DNA of 64,000 bases from Niebla homalea (GCA_019925105.1 JAHGAU010000005.1:1674001-1738000), one strand, 5' to 3'. Positions 23,054 to 34,436 are shown, counted from the stretch's first letter. A program made the numbers and translations. Notes: generated by a model from the sequence alone, not told the origin.

Positions 23054-23840
23054 ATGCTGACCAAACAACACCCCACCGTCTCTCAGTCGCCCTACTCAGG
23101 CTTCAACGGCTCCCCAAGCCTCGAACCACCCTCTTACACCACCGATGACCTTGCTTCAGCCCGGTATACCAGACATGCTCGCGCACTTGAATGGCTGCGC
23201 ATCGCCTTCAGCGCCATCACGCTTGTCCTAGGCATTGCAGTCACAGCATGTGCGGGAGTATCGCTGCACCTCTTCGATGATACCCACGTCGCTGCTGAAT
23301 GGATGTTGCCGCTGTGGCCAATGAACGTGGACTTACGGCCAACAAGAGCGACGTTGGCGACGGGTATTATATTGATGTTGTTCAGCTTGGGGTACATCGT
23401 GCTGGCATTTGCGCCTCTGGTAAGCCATTGTCCTTTTTTCCAAGGATCAAACAACTAGGGAAGAGGGCTAATGAGAGCCTCAATCATAGCGAAATAAGGC
23501 AAGAATGCTCAACATGGCAGGAGGAATCATGTCACTGCTCGGCTTCCTCCTCTCCCTCTTCACTACCATCTTCGTCGCGGTCATCACCAATAACCTCGCG
23601 ACAAGCCAATCATCTGGGAGCTTGGTCTCCTGGACGTGCAAGTGGCAGACTTTCTCGAGCGTGGCTCCTGATGGGTTCAACAAGATCTGCGATAATGGCA
23701 CTGCTGCGTATGATTTGGTGTTATTCCTGGTTGTGCTTGAGTTCATTGGGGTGGCAATGGCGGGTGCAGGATTCTTTGTTGAGAAGAAGTTGCAGAGAGC
23801 GGAACGGGGGAGGGGGATTAGCAAGGTTGAGTTGGTATGA
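23054..23840 (+). CDS. Four-transmembrane protein, MARVEL/tetraspan-like
   Basis: Two exons, 23054-23419 and 23490-23840, giving 238 aa. The 70-nt intron has donor GTAAGC, a GGCTAATG branch-like site and acceptor ATAG (phase 0). Four hydrophobic helices are visible: 'IAFSAITLVLGIAVTACAGV' (~50-70), 'ATLATGIILMLFSLGYIVLA' (~98-120), 'GGIMSLLGFLLSLFTTIFVA' (~130-152) and 'DLVLFLVVLEFIGVAMAGAG' (~195-217). Both ends are cytoplasmic by the positive-inside rule (RYTRHAR before TM1, KKLQRAERGRG after TM4). The loop between TM3 and TM4 holds two Cys (WTCKW, KICDN), as in tetraspan proteins. This layout is common in fungal plasma-membrane proteins of unknown role. A later acceptor four codons downstream (AAG|GCAAGA) would also keep frame. 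The start at 23054 is the first in-frame ATG. Confidence 0.68.
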
Positions 23841-24917
23841 AGAGGTGCGCTTTGGCGAACGGGGCGTAAAGTCTGAGGGTAAAGGTGGGCAGGACAGGAA
23901 GCATGCGACGCAACAAGACATTGCTGATGAAGATGTAGGAAGCGAAAACGCTTATCACAAGGCTGGGATACGTGTAAAATTTGATGCAGGTTTTGGTGTT
24001 GCAAAGAAACTCACCCCAAATGCCAATTTGTAACTCGGAACAGAAGTTCTTTCGTAAGTCGAGTGATACTAGAGGCGCACAGCATGAGACGGAGTCGGTT
24101 CAATATTGAAATTGTCTTCTGCATCGATACGATGAAGAGACACCGCAGAAATGAGCTCTAGTGAGGTAGTAGGACCCTTCTAGATCGCAAAAGTCGAGCA
24201 CTCTTAGCACGGGAATGTGAGTAAGGGTAGCTATGTATTCGAGAGCGGTATTCTCATTCTCATTACCAAGTCATTGTTTGGGGGCATTTTGGATTGCCCC
24301 CAAAATAAATTCATTCTTGGTGAATGTTGATGATGTCTGTTTGTAGGCTCTTTGGGATGTTTGCCACTCTTCTGTCGTCACTGCACAAGGTGTAACAAGT
24401 CCTGTTTGCGCGTAATGATTGTTGAGCAGAGAAAAGCATTAATGTGGCATTGACTCCGCCCACCTGCACTTCAGCCCCAAAATTGCTTGTGCAATTGGCT
24501 GATTTCGATTGTGGCTGTCTCACTCCCCAAAAATGACGGTAGAGTGCAATCACAATTGATTTGCAAGGATTCCATGGTGAAGTCCTCATTTCAATACGGA
24601 GTTACGGACGTACAATAGTTGGAGGCAGTATTCTCTTGGCATAGAAAGTTCTTTCTTCTCATTCGTTCAATTGCAAGTAGAGAAGCACGGGAAAACCTCG
24701 GCTCAACACGGAGCTTTTTGGATTTTTTGTAAGCAATTTCATGCCGAGAAGCATCGCCACGCTCATATCCTCACATACTTCTGTTACATCGGCCCCGTAA
24801 CATGCGCCTTCATTAATGACTCAGTCTTAAAGCCTTACCTCGTTGCCCAAAGATATTAGGCATCCCAAGATCTCTTTCCTTTGTGATACCCCTATTCGCT
24901 CCTCACCTTCATTCATC
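23841..24917. promoter_or_regulatory. Upstream region of scs7 and 3' flank of the four-TM gene
   Basis: A 1.08 kb gap. No open frame with a recognisable product. GGGGGCATTTTGGATTGCCC near 24280-24300 forms a short imperfect hairpin. I infer the scs7 promoter lies in the right half; a frame extended to 24843 would begin with TTG and is not used. Confidence 0.4.
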
Positions 24918-26246
24918 ATGCCTGCCGCCAGACTCGAGATCCCTACCATTCCTACTGCAGACGTCGCCTCACACAATACTGAAAAGTCGTGCTATGTCAA
25001 AGTTGGCGTCAATGTCTACGATGTAACAGACTTCCTTCCCGATCACCCCGGAGGCGGCGATTTGATCCTAGAATACGGTGGCAAAGACGTTTCCGACATA
25101 CTGCGCGATACATTATCACATCAGCATAGCGAGGCAGCCTACGAGATCCTTGACGAGAGGTTCATCGGACACGTTACCACAAAAGCGATACAAGACTCAA
25201 TAGTTGAACATGATCACCCGCCCGACATCTTTCCCCTTATGCCGAATAAAACCGGTAAAGACATCCTGAGAGCCAACCCAGCAGCACAGGCGGATATGGA
25301 CGGAAACGGTATATTCGCGGAGACAAAGCTGAAGAAACCGGAAGAGCAAGATACAGACCTCGTAGCAGACTACGAGAAGCACAAATTCATCGACTTGAAC
25401 AAGCCGATGCTGATGCAAGTCTGGCGTGGAGGATTCACCAAGGAAAAATATCTTGAAGAGGTACACCGACCGAGATACTACAAGGGTAGTCAATCAGCTC
25501 CCTTGTTCGGCAACTTCTTGGAGCCGCTGAGCTTGACACCATATTGGGTGGTGCCAATGATCTGGGTGCCCTGTGTGATGCTTGCAACGTGGAAGGCAGA
25601 CACTGGCCTGCCATCCCACTTCCAGACCGCCGCATATTGGATCACTGGATTCTGTCTATGGTCGCTGGTGGAGTACGGGATGCACAGAGGGCTGTTCCAT
25701 GTTGACAAGTCGGTCGTTCCTTTTCATCCAGAATTGACCATAGCTGACTGGTCGACATAGATACCTCCCTGACAATCGTGTTGGCCTTACCGGACACTTC
25801 CTTCTACACGGCATCCATCATTACCTCCCTATGGACAGATACCGGCTTGTCATGCCCCCTACGTTATTTGTTGTCCTTGCAGCGCCGTTCTATAAGCTCG
25901 CGCAGACGGTCTTCTATTACGATTGGTTTGCTGCCTTGGCTGTCTTTGCCGGTGGTGTGTTTGGCTATATTTGCTATGACGAGACTCATTATTTCCTTCA
26001 CCATAAGCAGTAAGATTCACTTTCCTGTGTCCATTCTGGACAGTTCATTTTCTGCTTCTCTCCTTGGCTCTTTGGCGGTTGGCTAACTGTGTATGTCCTC
26101 ACAGACTCCCGGCCTACTACCGAAATCTTAAGAAGTACCATCTCGCACACCATTACGAAGACTACGAGAACGGCTTTGGCGTGACAAGCCGCTTCTGGGA
26201 CATTGTTTTTGGCACTGAGCTGGCCGAAGCTGCTAAGGCTGCTTGA
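24918..26246 (+). CDS. SCS7: Sphingolipid fatty-acid alpha-hydroxylase (cytochrome b5 fusion)
   Basis: Three exons, 24918-25708, 25761-26009 and 26105-26246 (introns of 52 and 95 nt; donors GTCGGT and GTAAGA), giving 393 aa. The enzyme adds the 2-hydroxyl group to the very-long-chain fatty acid of ceramides in the ER membrane. The N-terminal cytochrome b5 domain (~22-95) has the heme-binding 'DHPGGGDLILEYGG' (His43) and a second axial His in 'LSHQHSEAAYEIL'. The C-terminal fatty-acid hydroxylase domain carries the di-iron histidine clusters 'EYGMHRGLFHVDK', 'HFLLHGIHHYLP', 'DETHYFLHHKQ' and 'YHLAHHYEDYENGFG', two of which are only completed by splicing (DK|YLPDNR and HHKQ|LPAYY). Length matches yeast Scs7 (about 384 aa). 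Very strong assignment. Confidence 0.95.
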
Positions 26247-27370
26247 TCGCCCATGCTTCTCCACGGCGTGCTTCTTGTTTCCTTATCCAGCGATTCTTCC
26301 TCAAAGTCGCATGTGGCATTGGACGACGAAGTCATTGGCTTGAATTGTATATTTCAGACGCATTAATGGGGCTTGGGCATTGATGGGTCTCTCGTTATTC
26401 CACGGCACAGGGACATTGCAAGGCGTTTGGTACGGAATGACGGGGAGAATGCTCCGGTTTACGCACACGCGTTTCAGGCAGGCTTGTTTCGTTTTTCCGC
26501 ATTGCATGTAATAGAACTCTTACAATCCTATTCCTAGACACAAGTACAAGGCCTCGCAACGATTTTATTCGGCGCCTGGCACCTCCGCTACGCCCGGGCA
26601 ACGTCTGTCGGTGCTGCCAATGACATCTCAATTATACTACAACCTAATCCACATACCCAGATACTTACCCTGCCCACCGTTTGCCTGCATCCAAGGGCTG
26701 AAAAGGATCACCGCCCCCCCCTTTTTCCGTTTCAGCCTCTAGCACCACCGCACAGCCTCGCCGTCCAACTCTCCCTTCTTTACCCACTCACTATGCGCTC
26801 AACACATCATTCAACAAAGCTTCGCCCTCCAAGGATGGCCACCAATCCATCGCCTACATGAAGCTGCACGCCTGATGTGCAGCAGGCACGCGGGTCATTT
26901 ATCTTTGTAGGATGGATGGGTGGAGGCTCCGCAATAAAAAAGTGATTACGTGTGTACTTGGCTGTGCGAGAGAGTCGTGCCGTTCTCATGTGGAGTTGAT
27001 TTGACAGGGTTTGCTATTATCGTTATTGTTACTGTAATAAGTCGGGGGCCACGTAGACGGCAAGATGGAGGGAAAGGTAGGCAGGCGGCAGTGCGTTACA
27101 GGTGAGGTGAGGTGAATTGCTGGGAGATATACATAGGATGGGGTCGGTTTGTCTCTGCTTTTGTTTTTGACGTTTTCTATCACCAGTTGTCGCTGTGGTA
27201 CTTGCGTTTCTCTCATACCTTGAAAAACATTTTCATCCTTGGAGAAACGCCACGAGTCAGAGCAATCCTAGCCCGCGTTCCCTCTACTATATCGAACAGG
27301 CGAGCCCGCCCGTCGAAGCCCCACGCATCGAGCACTCACACCCCCTCCATAACCACACCAATCCTCCACC
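26247..27370. other. Intergenic, no gene recognised
   Basis: A 1.12 kb gap between scs7 and the GPI-type gene. Open frames are short and most lack an ATG. Near 27100 there is GGTGAGGTGAGGTG, a short 5-bp repeat. The right end is likely the promoter of the downstream surface-protein gene. Confidence 0.4.
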
Positions 27371-28096
27371 ATGCTTCCCCCTACTTCCCTTAATGTCCTC
27401 CTCCTCCTCCTCCTTTTCCACTCCCCCCACCCTCACCCAAACCACCGCCGATCCCCCAACCCACCCCCACGCCTCCGCCGCCCTCAAAGCCAACGACCTC
27501 CCCCTTCCATCCTCCTTCCTCGCCAATCCAACCTTCTCCTCTCTCGCCACCTTGCTCGCCAAGCAGACGCTCATCCCCACCGCCACCGACGCGGAAAGCC
27601 CCTTCATCACCGAGCTGCCCACGGAATACCGGAAGTATGCCGCGGGCCTGTTCAGCGCCGCTGCCGAACTGGTGAGCAGTAAGGATGCGCGGGCGAGCAG
27701 TGCCGTGCACCAGGAGATTGGCACGGTGGGGGTTGGTGGTGGTGGTGGTGGTGGTGGGCGGAAGGGCCATGGAAGGGAAATGAGCGAGAAGGGATATGGG
27801 TATTCGTACCATGGGACTGGGACTGGGACTGCTGTGCACACGGGGACGGTGGTGGGTGGTGGTGGTGCCGGAAGTGGGGGGGGTGTGGCGGCTGCGACGG
27901 GGACGGGGACGACGCATGGTGGTGCTGCGAATGGGACCAAGACGGGTCGACGACGGGGATGACGACGGCGCCGGCGACGAGTCCGCCTGCTGGTCAGCCC
28001 AAGGGGAGTGGGGCGATGGGGATGAGGGAGTGGGGGGTTGGGGCGTGGTGTGCGGGGATGTTGGGGATGGGGATCGGGGTCATGATGTTGATGTAG
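27371..28096 (+). pseudogene. GPI-type surface protein, paralog of the gene at 30082-30837, apparently frameshifted twice
   Basis: Three segments of one protein lie in two frames. The ATG at 27371 has an excellent context (CCACC-ATG) and opens a signal peptide 'MLPPTSLNVLLLLLLF'. The frame must then shift by +1 in the CTC/C-run region (27395-27425) to enter the conserved core 'FLANPTFSSLATLLAKQT' ... 'PFITELPTEYRKYAAGLFSA', followed by Gly-rich repeats (27730-27930). Near 27945 a shift back is needed to reach 'STTGMTTAPATSPP' and the hydrophobic GPI-signal tail 'VGAWCAGMLGMGIGVMMLM', stop at 28094. The core and tail match the neighbour's 'NPTYKSLSAFLATQ', 'PFLTILPSDLQSYGQSLYQK' and 'DLGAWCVAGFAGLAG'. 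No GT-AG intron fits either switch. It is therefore a pseudogene, a gene with compensating indels, or a sequence error in simple repeats. Confidence 0.55.
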
Positions 28097-30081
28097 GTGG
28101 TAAAGGTTCCACGAGCGAGCAATGGTGCGTTTCATTTCGGGCTGCAAGCGAAGCATATCATGAGGGGATCGGGCGTCTTGAGGAAGAGAGAAAGATATAG
28201 GCAACAATGGGCGAGAAGATCAAAAGGACCGTCGTCGGGATTTTATCTGCTCCTGTTTCCGCATTTGGCTTATGGTGCATTGGTATTTGCTATCGTGAAG
28301 TATGCGAAGTGCGGAATGCTCGAGTGATGCGATCCCTCACATCACCGAAGACAATGCGCGCGATACCCATCCTCCAGACACCATCTACGTATTCCCGACA
28401 CCCTTAGCACTCCGAACTTCCTTATAGTCCAGCCGCCAGATCTTACTTGATAATCCGTCTCTTACTGCTCAATCGCCTTGGATCACTTGTGCTGCCCGAG
28501 GATGAATAGAGTGCATCCTACGGCTCAATCATAGAGCGGATTCATGGTTGTGAAATGTGCTGCCTCTTTCCGAAAATGGATTGTGCTGGAATACAAGACC
28601 CCCAGGGTATCGCGGCTGCCCCTCGTCGAGGGAGGACGGGAGAGTCTGAACGGTAACCCATGGGTTATAGGCATCATGAGACAGCTGGCACGTAGGATCG
28701 AGAGGTTTCGCAGTTGTGTATAGCCGCTGCCACCAGGACAGCGGGCGAGTTGGGTGAGTCTGTGAACCCGTTACCCATCAAGCTGGCAGCTCTGACCCTT
28801 GACACGCTCAGCGCCAATGATGGGTATCTCCATTTACTGCAGCATTATCACATTTGGTCGTCTTGAATGGTGTACGCATTACACAAAATACCTGCAAAGC
28901 CGCGGAGTAGCTGAAGTCCCACCAGTATTTAACTTACGAAGGAGGGCGCGGATGTAGAGCCGGGCTGGACAGGAGCCCTCTTGCCGCCGTATAGCAAATC
29001 TCCATCCTCCCAAGTGAGCGGCGGACTGGACCACCAGAGGCGCAGAGTAATCTCGTTGAGCGGGGTTCATTGGGGGCTTCGGAGCTGACAGGTTGAGCGG
29101 TAGGATGGCGGGCATGATGAGGTGAAGGGGATCCAGGGCGATGGGGATCTGCGCGTGGGGCGCTGTGGAAAGGTGTTCCTTTCCCAAGGAACATCCGGAG
29201 GGGAATTGTTCGCAAAGCCCGGGCCTGGGTCGCCGGACGTCGAGGTGGAGCTGCTGTGGTGAGGAGGGTTAAAGCGTGGGTTTGCGAAATATACTTGGTT
29301 TGTAACATGTTTAATGTAGGAACTTGATGAAGCAATGGAGGAGATGGGATTAGTGTTGTGCTCAAGGGTCGGCTTGTATCAGGAAACATAGGACTAGGAG
29401 ATGACGAGCATGGGTGTCGGAGTAAATAATTCTCTAAACAACTGTCAGAAGGTAGGTATATTGCTGTTGTAGCGCGAAGAAATGTATGCAAACTGTTGAG
29501 TGAAGCGGGAGTGTTGGCAATTTCACTTTGCTTTGCGTTGCAGCTGATCACCAAGAGAGAAGCACAACAAAAGAAAGACCTATCAAACACTTGGAATCAG
29601 GGTTGGGATGTCAAATCAATTGTCAAATGAGATACTCAACGTTTTGCAGTCATTGAATCAAGCAAAAAGGACAAAATTCGGACTTTGAATTTTTCGCTCA
29701 TTTTGGATCTGGTGGTGAGACAGTCCAGACTGAAAGAGTCTGTATAGCCTCATATAACCTCCCAACGGTTCAACGCTGGAAGAGCTGAGAAAGCCCGAAA
29801 GCGTAAGGTCCTGGAAGTGTTGTTCTTCATCGCCACGGTGATGATGGTGGTGGTGGTGATGGGTGGTGACACTGGATAGGGCTGGGGGAGGCAGAAAAGG
29901 GGTTGCCGAAGAGATGCCGAATCAATGATTTTCAAATGATTCACAATCGAAAGAGGCTGAAAGGCTCTCATCGCTCAAAGAGCAACATTGAATGAAAGTG
30001 TCCAATAATTACCAGACAGGAGAAGACCTTGTCGACCCACTTACAAACCTGGTCCAAATGAATATTCCAGCAGCATCTAGC
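28097..30081. other. 1.98 kb between the two GPI-type paralogs, no confident gene
   Basis: A frame on minus, 28934-29590, begins with GTG; its inner ATG frame (from about 29309) starts 'MLQTKYISQTHALTLLTTAA' and is Arg/Ala-rich like a mitochondrial presequence, but no domain follows. I do not call it. A short CAC/GTG-type repeat lies near 29835-29865. The remainder has no recognisable content. Confidence 0.35.
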
Positions 30082-30837
30082 TTACAGCATCAGGAGCCCA
30101 CCCATCAACCCAGCCAGACCGGCAAAGCCGGCAACACACCAAGCACCCAGATCAGCTACCATACCAATGGCAGCAGGGTTAGAGGTCTGAGCAACCCCAC
30201 CGCCGCTGGTACGACTAGCCGCAGCGTCGTCCCCACTGGATGGTAAGGTAGTCATGGCCGTACCAGTAGTCATCGCTCCACCAGTCATGGAAGCCTCGCT
30301 ACCTGTAGCTGGCGAAGTAGTGGCAGCAACATCGCCACCATATGTCTCAGTTTTATCACTCCCGCCAGTACGCGTATAGTCTTCAATATCGCTCCGGCCA
30401 GCGCTGATCGCGCTGATGTCCGAGGATAAATCGCTTTGCACCACTGCGCCAACTTTCTGATACAGACTTTGACCATAGCTTTGGAGGTCCGATGGCAGGA
30501 TCGTAAGGAAGGGTGCCGGTGATGGGGAAGGATTGCCCGTGGCAAATTGGGCCGCATATGCCTGCTGTTGGTCAAGAATGGAGAAGGGGCTGACGTCCGT
30601 TTGGGTGGCTAGGAAGGCAGAGAGGCTTTTGTAGGTCGGGTTGGTCATGACGTTGGCCTGGAGAGAGGAGGCATCGACGAGGGCTTTGCTGTAGGCTGGA
30701 TCGTCGGAGGGGCTCGAGTCCCCAACGCCTAAGGGGTCAGAGGAGTCAGGGGAGTCAGTAGTGTCATCTTGAGGGCGGGCGATGGTGATGGAAGGGAGGG
30801 TAGTCAAGAGACTGAGGAGGAGCACGTTGTACTGCAT
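30082..30837 (-). CDS. GPI-anchored Ser/Thr-rich cell-surface protein
   Basis: 251 aa, intronless, from the ATG at 30837 (the open frame extends to a TTG at 30849). Signal peptide 'MQYNVLLLSLLTTLPSITIA' is followed by an acidic Ser/Pro/Asp region, a helical core (~65-145, 'ASSLQANVMTNPTYKSLSAF', 'FLTILPSDLQSYGQSLYQKV'), a Thr/Gly/Ser-rich stretch suited to O-glycosylation, and a C-terminal hydrophobic tail 'DLGAWCVAGFAGLAGLMGGL' as needed for GPI attachment. It resembles the gene at 27371-28096, on the opposite strand about 2 kb away, so the two form an inverted paralogous pair. The function is unknown; a cell-wall or plasma-membrane surface role is inferred from topology. Confidence 0.72.
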   Translation of the reverse strand: MQYNVLLLSLLTTLPSITIARPQDDTTDSPDSSDPLGVGDSSPSDDPAYSKALVDASSLQANVMTNPTYKSLSAFLATQTDVSPFSILDQQQAYAAQFATGNPSPSPAPFLTILPSDLQSYGQSLYQKVGAVVQSDLSSDISAISAGRSDIEDYTRTGGSDKTETYGGDVAATTSPATGSEASMTGGAMTTGTAMTTLPSSGDDAAASRTSGGGVAQTSNPAAIGMVADLGAWCVAGFAGLAGLMGGLLML

Positions 30838-32827
30838 GTTGATGATCAAGCCAGTAGTGCAAGCTCACGCCGAGCTGGGAGGTATAACAGACTGTCAACG
30901 GCAAATAGGTGGGAGCAGAATGCAAGACGTATGTGGTGTGCGGCTCATGAAGTTCTTATATACATGGCAAGCCAGGACAGACGTTGAGTAATGGGGAAAG
31001 TACATCGCAAGGCTGTGCTGCTTGAGGCGTCTTCTCTGCAGCATATCATTAGTTCGACGGTTAGTTCGACGGTTACATCGGCAATTTCCAAGCACTGTTG
31101 TGCTTTCTGGTGTACGGTATCGTCACGTACCAACCTTGGCTTGTGGAGAATCTCGAACGAAATGCCTCAAGCATCCCTAGAAGCCGGGGTGAAGCGAGGC
31201 AATAAGATGAAGATTCTCGGTATTCCCGGATGAGGCTCGTTTACAATTTGCGCCGAGGCTTGGCACGGGTCCGAGACACCCGTGAGGTGTTTCAGATTCG
31301 CCTGGGTGACAAAAATCCAAGTGGCACCGGCGCAATCGCGTAAGATTATTCGGTGAGCACGAGGCATTTACAACGCATCCCCTCTTGGCGGAGATCTCAT
31401 TGACAGGATGCGGATGCCCTTGACCGATATTTCACAGCCCTAATGCCAACCATCGCACGCCTGAGATTCACAAGCAATCCCCATGGAAAGACTTGCAATA
31501 CACTTGAGCAAAAGTGTTGCATTGGAACGTTCTGACGTTTTTGGACCAGTCTGGTGGCCATGTTTCTAGGCTGAACCAAACAGCAAGTACACTCAAGAAC
31601 TTGGATTTCGTGGCCATCTCAGCAGTTGGCAACACTTGTAAATGAGTCATTCCAAAAATGGTCACGCGGACCTGAAGACAGGCTCAATGCCGGTGGATCT
31701 GACTGAAATTGAAAAGGTCACCTTCGTCGTGGTGGGGCTAGAGAGCTCGAGTGGCAATTTTCTCATATTCGGCCACACTTCGACCAAATTGCCTGAGCCG
31801 ATCCCACTCGGCAATATCAACATCAGATGCTATTGCAACTTTGCGACTATCATACTGCTGGAATTGTGTCTTGTGTTTGGCCGGACTCATGGGGCTTGCC
31901 TACTGAGCACAGCCTGCACCGAAAGTGATATCAGCTTCGATAAAATCTATTAACCATATAGAAATATGAGTCTCGAAATTGAACACCGACCTGCATTTGC
32001 TGGTCCTCCACCCAGCGCATGATCACTTGAGTTGAATTTTCCGTCGGGGAAGTTGCATGCTCTCAACATACGCGTGGTGAAGAATTTCATTGACCTAGTT
32101 TTACGTCTCCAAGGTCCTCGCCTGTTCATTGAGCCAACTGCAGTCACGGAGTCGCTCAACTGCTATTCATTGATGTCCCCTTGCTCGATATCCTTTTGGC
32201 CATCTACGTAACAGCCTGTCTTCTGCAATATCCATAAGTACTTTCTGTTTCCTTAGCACACGTCAAAACTACCTTTGGTCTGAACTTGAAAGTTGATGAG
32301 ATGGATGAGCTGGTCTTTGATCCAAATGCTCTGGCCTTTATGAGGATGACAATATCAATTCAAACCCAGAACTGCTGTCTGCAGGGTTCGCTATCAAGCG
32401 GTCATTGCGAGCTTTTCAGTCTCCGTATTGCTGCGCTCTATTCCCTGTGAACCGACCTTTTCCACATTCACCGCATCTCACTTTACTCACGATACGTCAA
32501 GTACCCTCATGAAATTCGCTGCGATGCATGGAAGCTGCAGCCTCTTCTGTCCTTTGACAAATTACAATTTTAAAATCCTTCTCAGATATTTGGACTGGTA
32601 CACTCGCATCTTGTGTCCGATTTTACACAGTCACTGGTGGCAGAAAAACGTTGGTATGCATTCTGAATCCTGTAAGGAAGGAGCAATTAGCCAGCGATCC
32701 TTCTGAAGAGGATAATCATTGCGCCTTGCAACTCACTACGGCTCCAATGCAAAGAGGCAAACCCCGTGATTGGACTATGCAATCCATCATTATCATTCAT
32801 TGTTACTGAAATAACATTTCGGTACAG
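30838..32827. other. 2 kb intergenic, no gene recognised
   Basis: It contains a 12-bp tandem repeat (TTAGTTCGACGG, just over two copies, 31049-31075). The open frame at 31642-31953 has an ATG but no recognisable motif and is not called. The sequence has lower GC than the neighbouring genes and looks like ordinary intergenic DNA. Confidence 0.4.
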
Positions 32828-32933
32828 TCTTTCGATGCCTACAACCTAATGCAGAGCAACTCGAGTTTCTGCTGGTATATTCTTTCGATGCCTACAATCT
32901 AGCGCGGAGTAAATCCAGCTCCTGCTATCATGT
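32828..32933 (+). repeat. Diverged 53-bp tandem duplication overlapping a start codon
   Basis: Two adjacent units, 32828-32880 and 32881-32933, both begin TCTTTCGATGCCTACAA and align end to end without gaps, about 40 of 53 positions identical. Most differences are transitions. The ATG of the downstream hypothetical gene (32930) lies at the end of unit 2. Confidence 0.7.
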
Positions 32934-34219
32934 CTCCAATATCCTCATTGCCTGGCGTCAAGCAACTCAGATCCTGGATCCCACTCCCTTTCGCCTTCAC
33001 TGGCAATGACTCCAACCCCTCTACTGTTGCCACAAATGCAGAGGCATCAAGCGCCATAGAAGCACCAGAGCACAGCTCTATCAGCAGTGCACCAATCTCT
33101 CCTATCGGCCATGCACCCATATTGAGGCCACCACCACGCCACTCCTCTACACTCACCGCTCGACAAACACATGTTTCGACGGCAGAGCACCTAACGAACG
33201 ATACGGCGCTCAAAGAGAATACTCATCCCCCAATGCGGTTTTCATTGAACCCTTCAAACGACACAACACCATCGCCAACATTATCCCCACCAATCCTTAC
33301 ATCAACACCACCAGCCACCTTAATCATCAACCACACTCACCAACCCCAGCGCCCGCCGCCAACACCTCTCACCCACCCCCCTCAGCCCCGAGGTCGCACC
33401 ATAATCCGCTCCACCTCCGTCCGGCGCACACCTTTCCACTCCCGCTCAAGCATCTCTCTCAGCCAGCGCACACCCTTCCGCTCCATCTCCAACACTTCCC
33501 TTCATCCCCCTCCAACATCTCCCCACCCACCTCTACCACCACCACCACCACCACCACCCTCCTCACCAAAATTCCCTCGCTACCTAGGCCGCCACCCGTC
33601 CATCGACAGAACGCAGCTGCGCTCTGCTCGCTTGCCGCCCCTGCAGGAGCAGGGGCTGGCTCCCAGTACCCCGCCGTTGCTGAGTCGACGATCGGAGGAG
33701 CTGAGGAGGCAGCGTACAGGGGTGATGTACCGGACCCCATCGCGCTCTTCGTTCTCGAGTTTTCAGGTCGTGGAGGATGTGGGGAGATTGTACTGCGGTG
33801 GCGAGGAAAAGCCCGGGTTCGTCAAGGTGAGGTCGGAAAGGCAGTTGAGGGAGGTTGTGCTCCGGCAGGGGGGGGATTGGGGAGGAGGAGGAGGAGGAGG
33901 AGGAGGGGGGAGGGCGAGTGATGATAGTGGGAGGACGACGAGGGGAGGGAGTGAGGTGCCTGATCGGGGGTTCGGGTTCGGGTATGGATGGGATGGGAGT
34001 AATGATGGGGTCCAGGGGGAGAGTGTTGGACTTTTGGAAGACGCGGACAGGGTGAAGAAGAAGAGGCGTTTGATGGGAAGGGATAAGGGGTTGAGGGGCA
34101 GGGTTGGAAGGTTGGGTAGACGGCTGAGCGGAGCGGATCGGAGAAGGAGGAAGAGGAAAGTGGAGGGGCAGTGGGAATGGGATGGGGAGGAGAGGGGGAA
34201 GGAGGAGTTTGGTGAGTGA
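32930..34219 (+). CDS. Hypothetical Pro/Ser-rich protein with Gly run and basic tail
   Basis: 429 aa, one open frame from the ATG at 32930. Not recognised. Residues 1-200 are Ser/Pro/Thr-rich with repeated 'RTPF' motifs (VRRTPFHSRSSIS, SQRTPFRSISN) and a run of about ten Pro near 33535-33560. A more normal segment follows at ~265-315 ('GVMYRTPSRSSFSSFQVVED', 'KPGFVKVRSERQLREVVLRQ'). Then come a Gly run (33885-33915) and a strongly basic end (RVKKKRRLMGRDKG, DRRRRKRKVE) that could be a nuclear localisation signal. The coding strand flips from C/T-rich to G/A-rich at its middle. Convergent with swc5, 217 bp apart. It could be a real, fast-evolving nuclear protein; a frame open by composition cannot be excluded. 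Confidence 0.5.
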   Translation: MSPISSLPGVKQLRSWIPLPFAFTGNDSNPSTVATNAEASSAIEAPEHSSISSAPISPIGHAPILRPPPRHSSTLTARQTHVSTAEHLTNDTALKENTHPPMRFSLNPSNDTTPSPTLSPPILTSTPPATLIINHTHQPQRPPPTPLTHPPQPRGRTIIRSTSVRRTPFHSRSSISLSQRTPFRSISNTSLHPPPTSPHPPLPPPPPPPPSSPKFPRYLGRHPSIDRTQLRSARLPPLQEQGLAPSTPPLLSRRSEELRRQRTGVMYRTPSRSSFSSFQVVEDVGRLYCGGEEKPGFVKVRSERQLREVVLRQGGDWGGGGGGGGGGRASDDSGRTTRGGSEVPDRGFGFGYGWDGSNDGVQGESVGLLEDADRVKKKRRLMGRDKGLRGRVGRLGRRLSGADRRRRKRKVEGQWEWDGEERGKEEFGE

Positions 34220-34436
34220 TGGGGACGGCAGGCTGCTGGTGCGACTGCGGAGATGGTCAATGGGCGGGTAGCTGCTGGCGTACATTGGATGAAGCAACTT
34301 GGCCTATTAGCGATGATGGAAACAGAACGGGTATCATTATTACTATTATTATCATGATCATTATCATCATGCATCGAGCCCGCCTGCTCACTGGGACTTC
34401 CACTCCGTTCGACCCCAACACGTCCCAGGAAAGCAT

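Noticed and set aside
27287..28207. 306-aa minus frame opposite the GPI-type gene
   Set aside because: Arg/Pro-rich shadow of a Gly-rich and Ser/Pro-rich gene; the plus strand carries the homology to the neighbouring paralog.
28934..29590. 218-aa minus frame between the paralogs
   Set aside because: It begins with GTG, has no recognised domain, and its inner ATG frame resembles a presequence only by composition.
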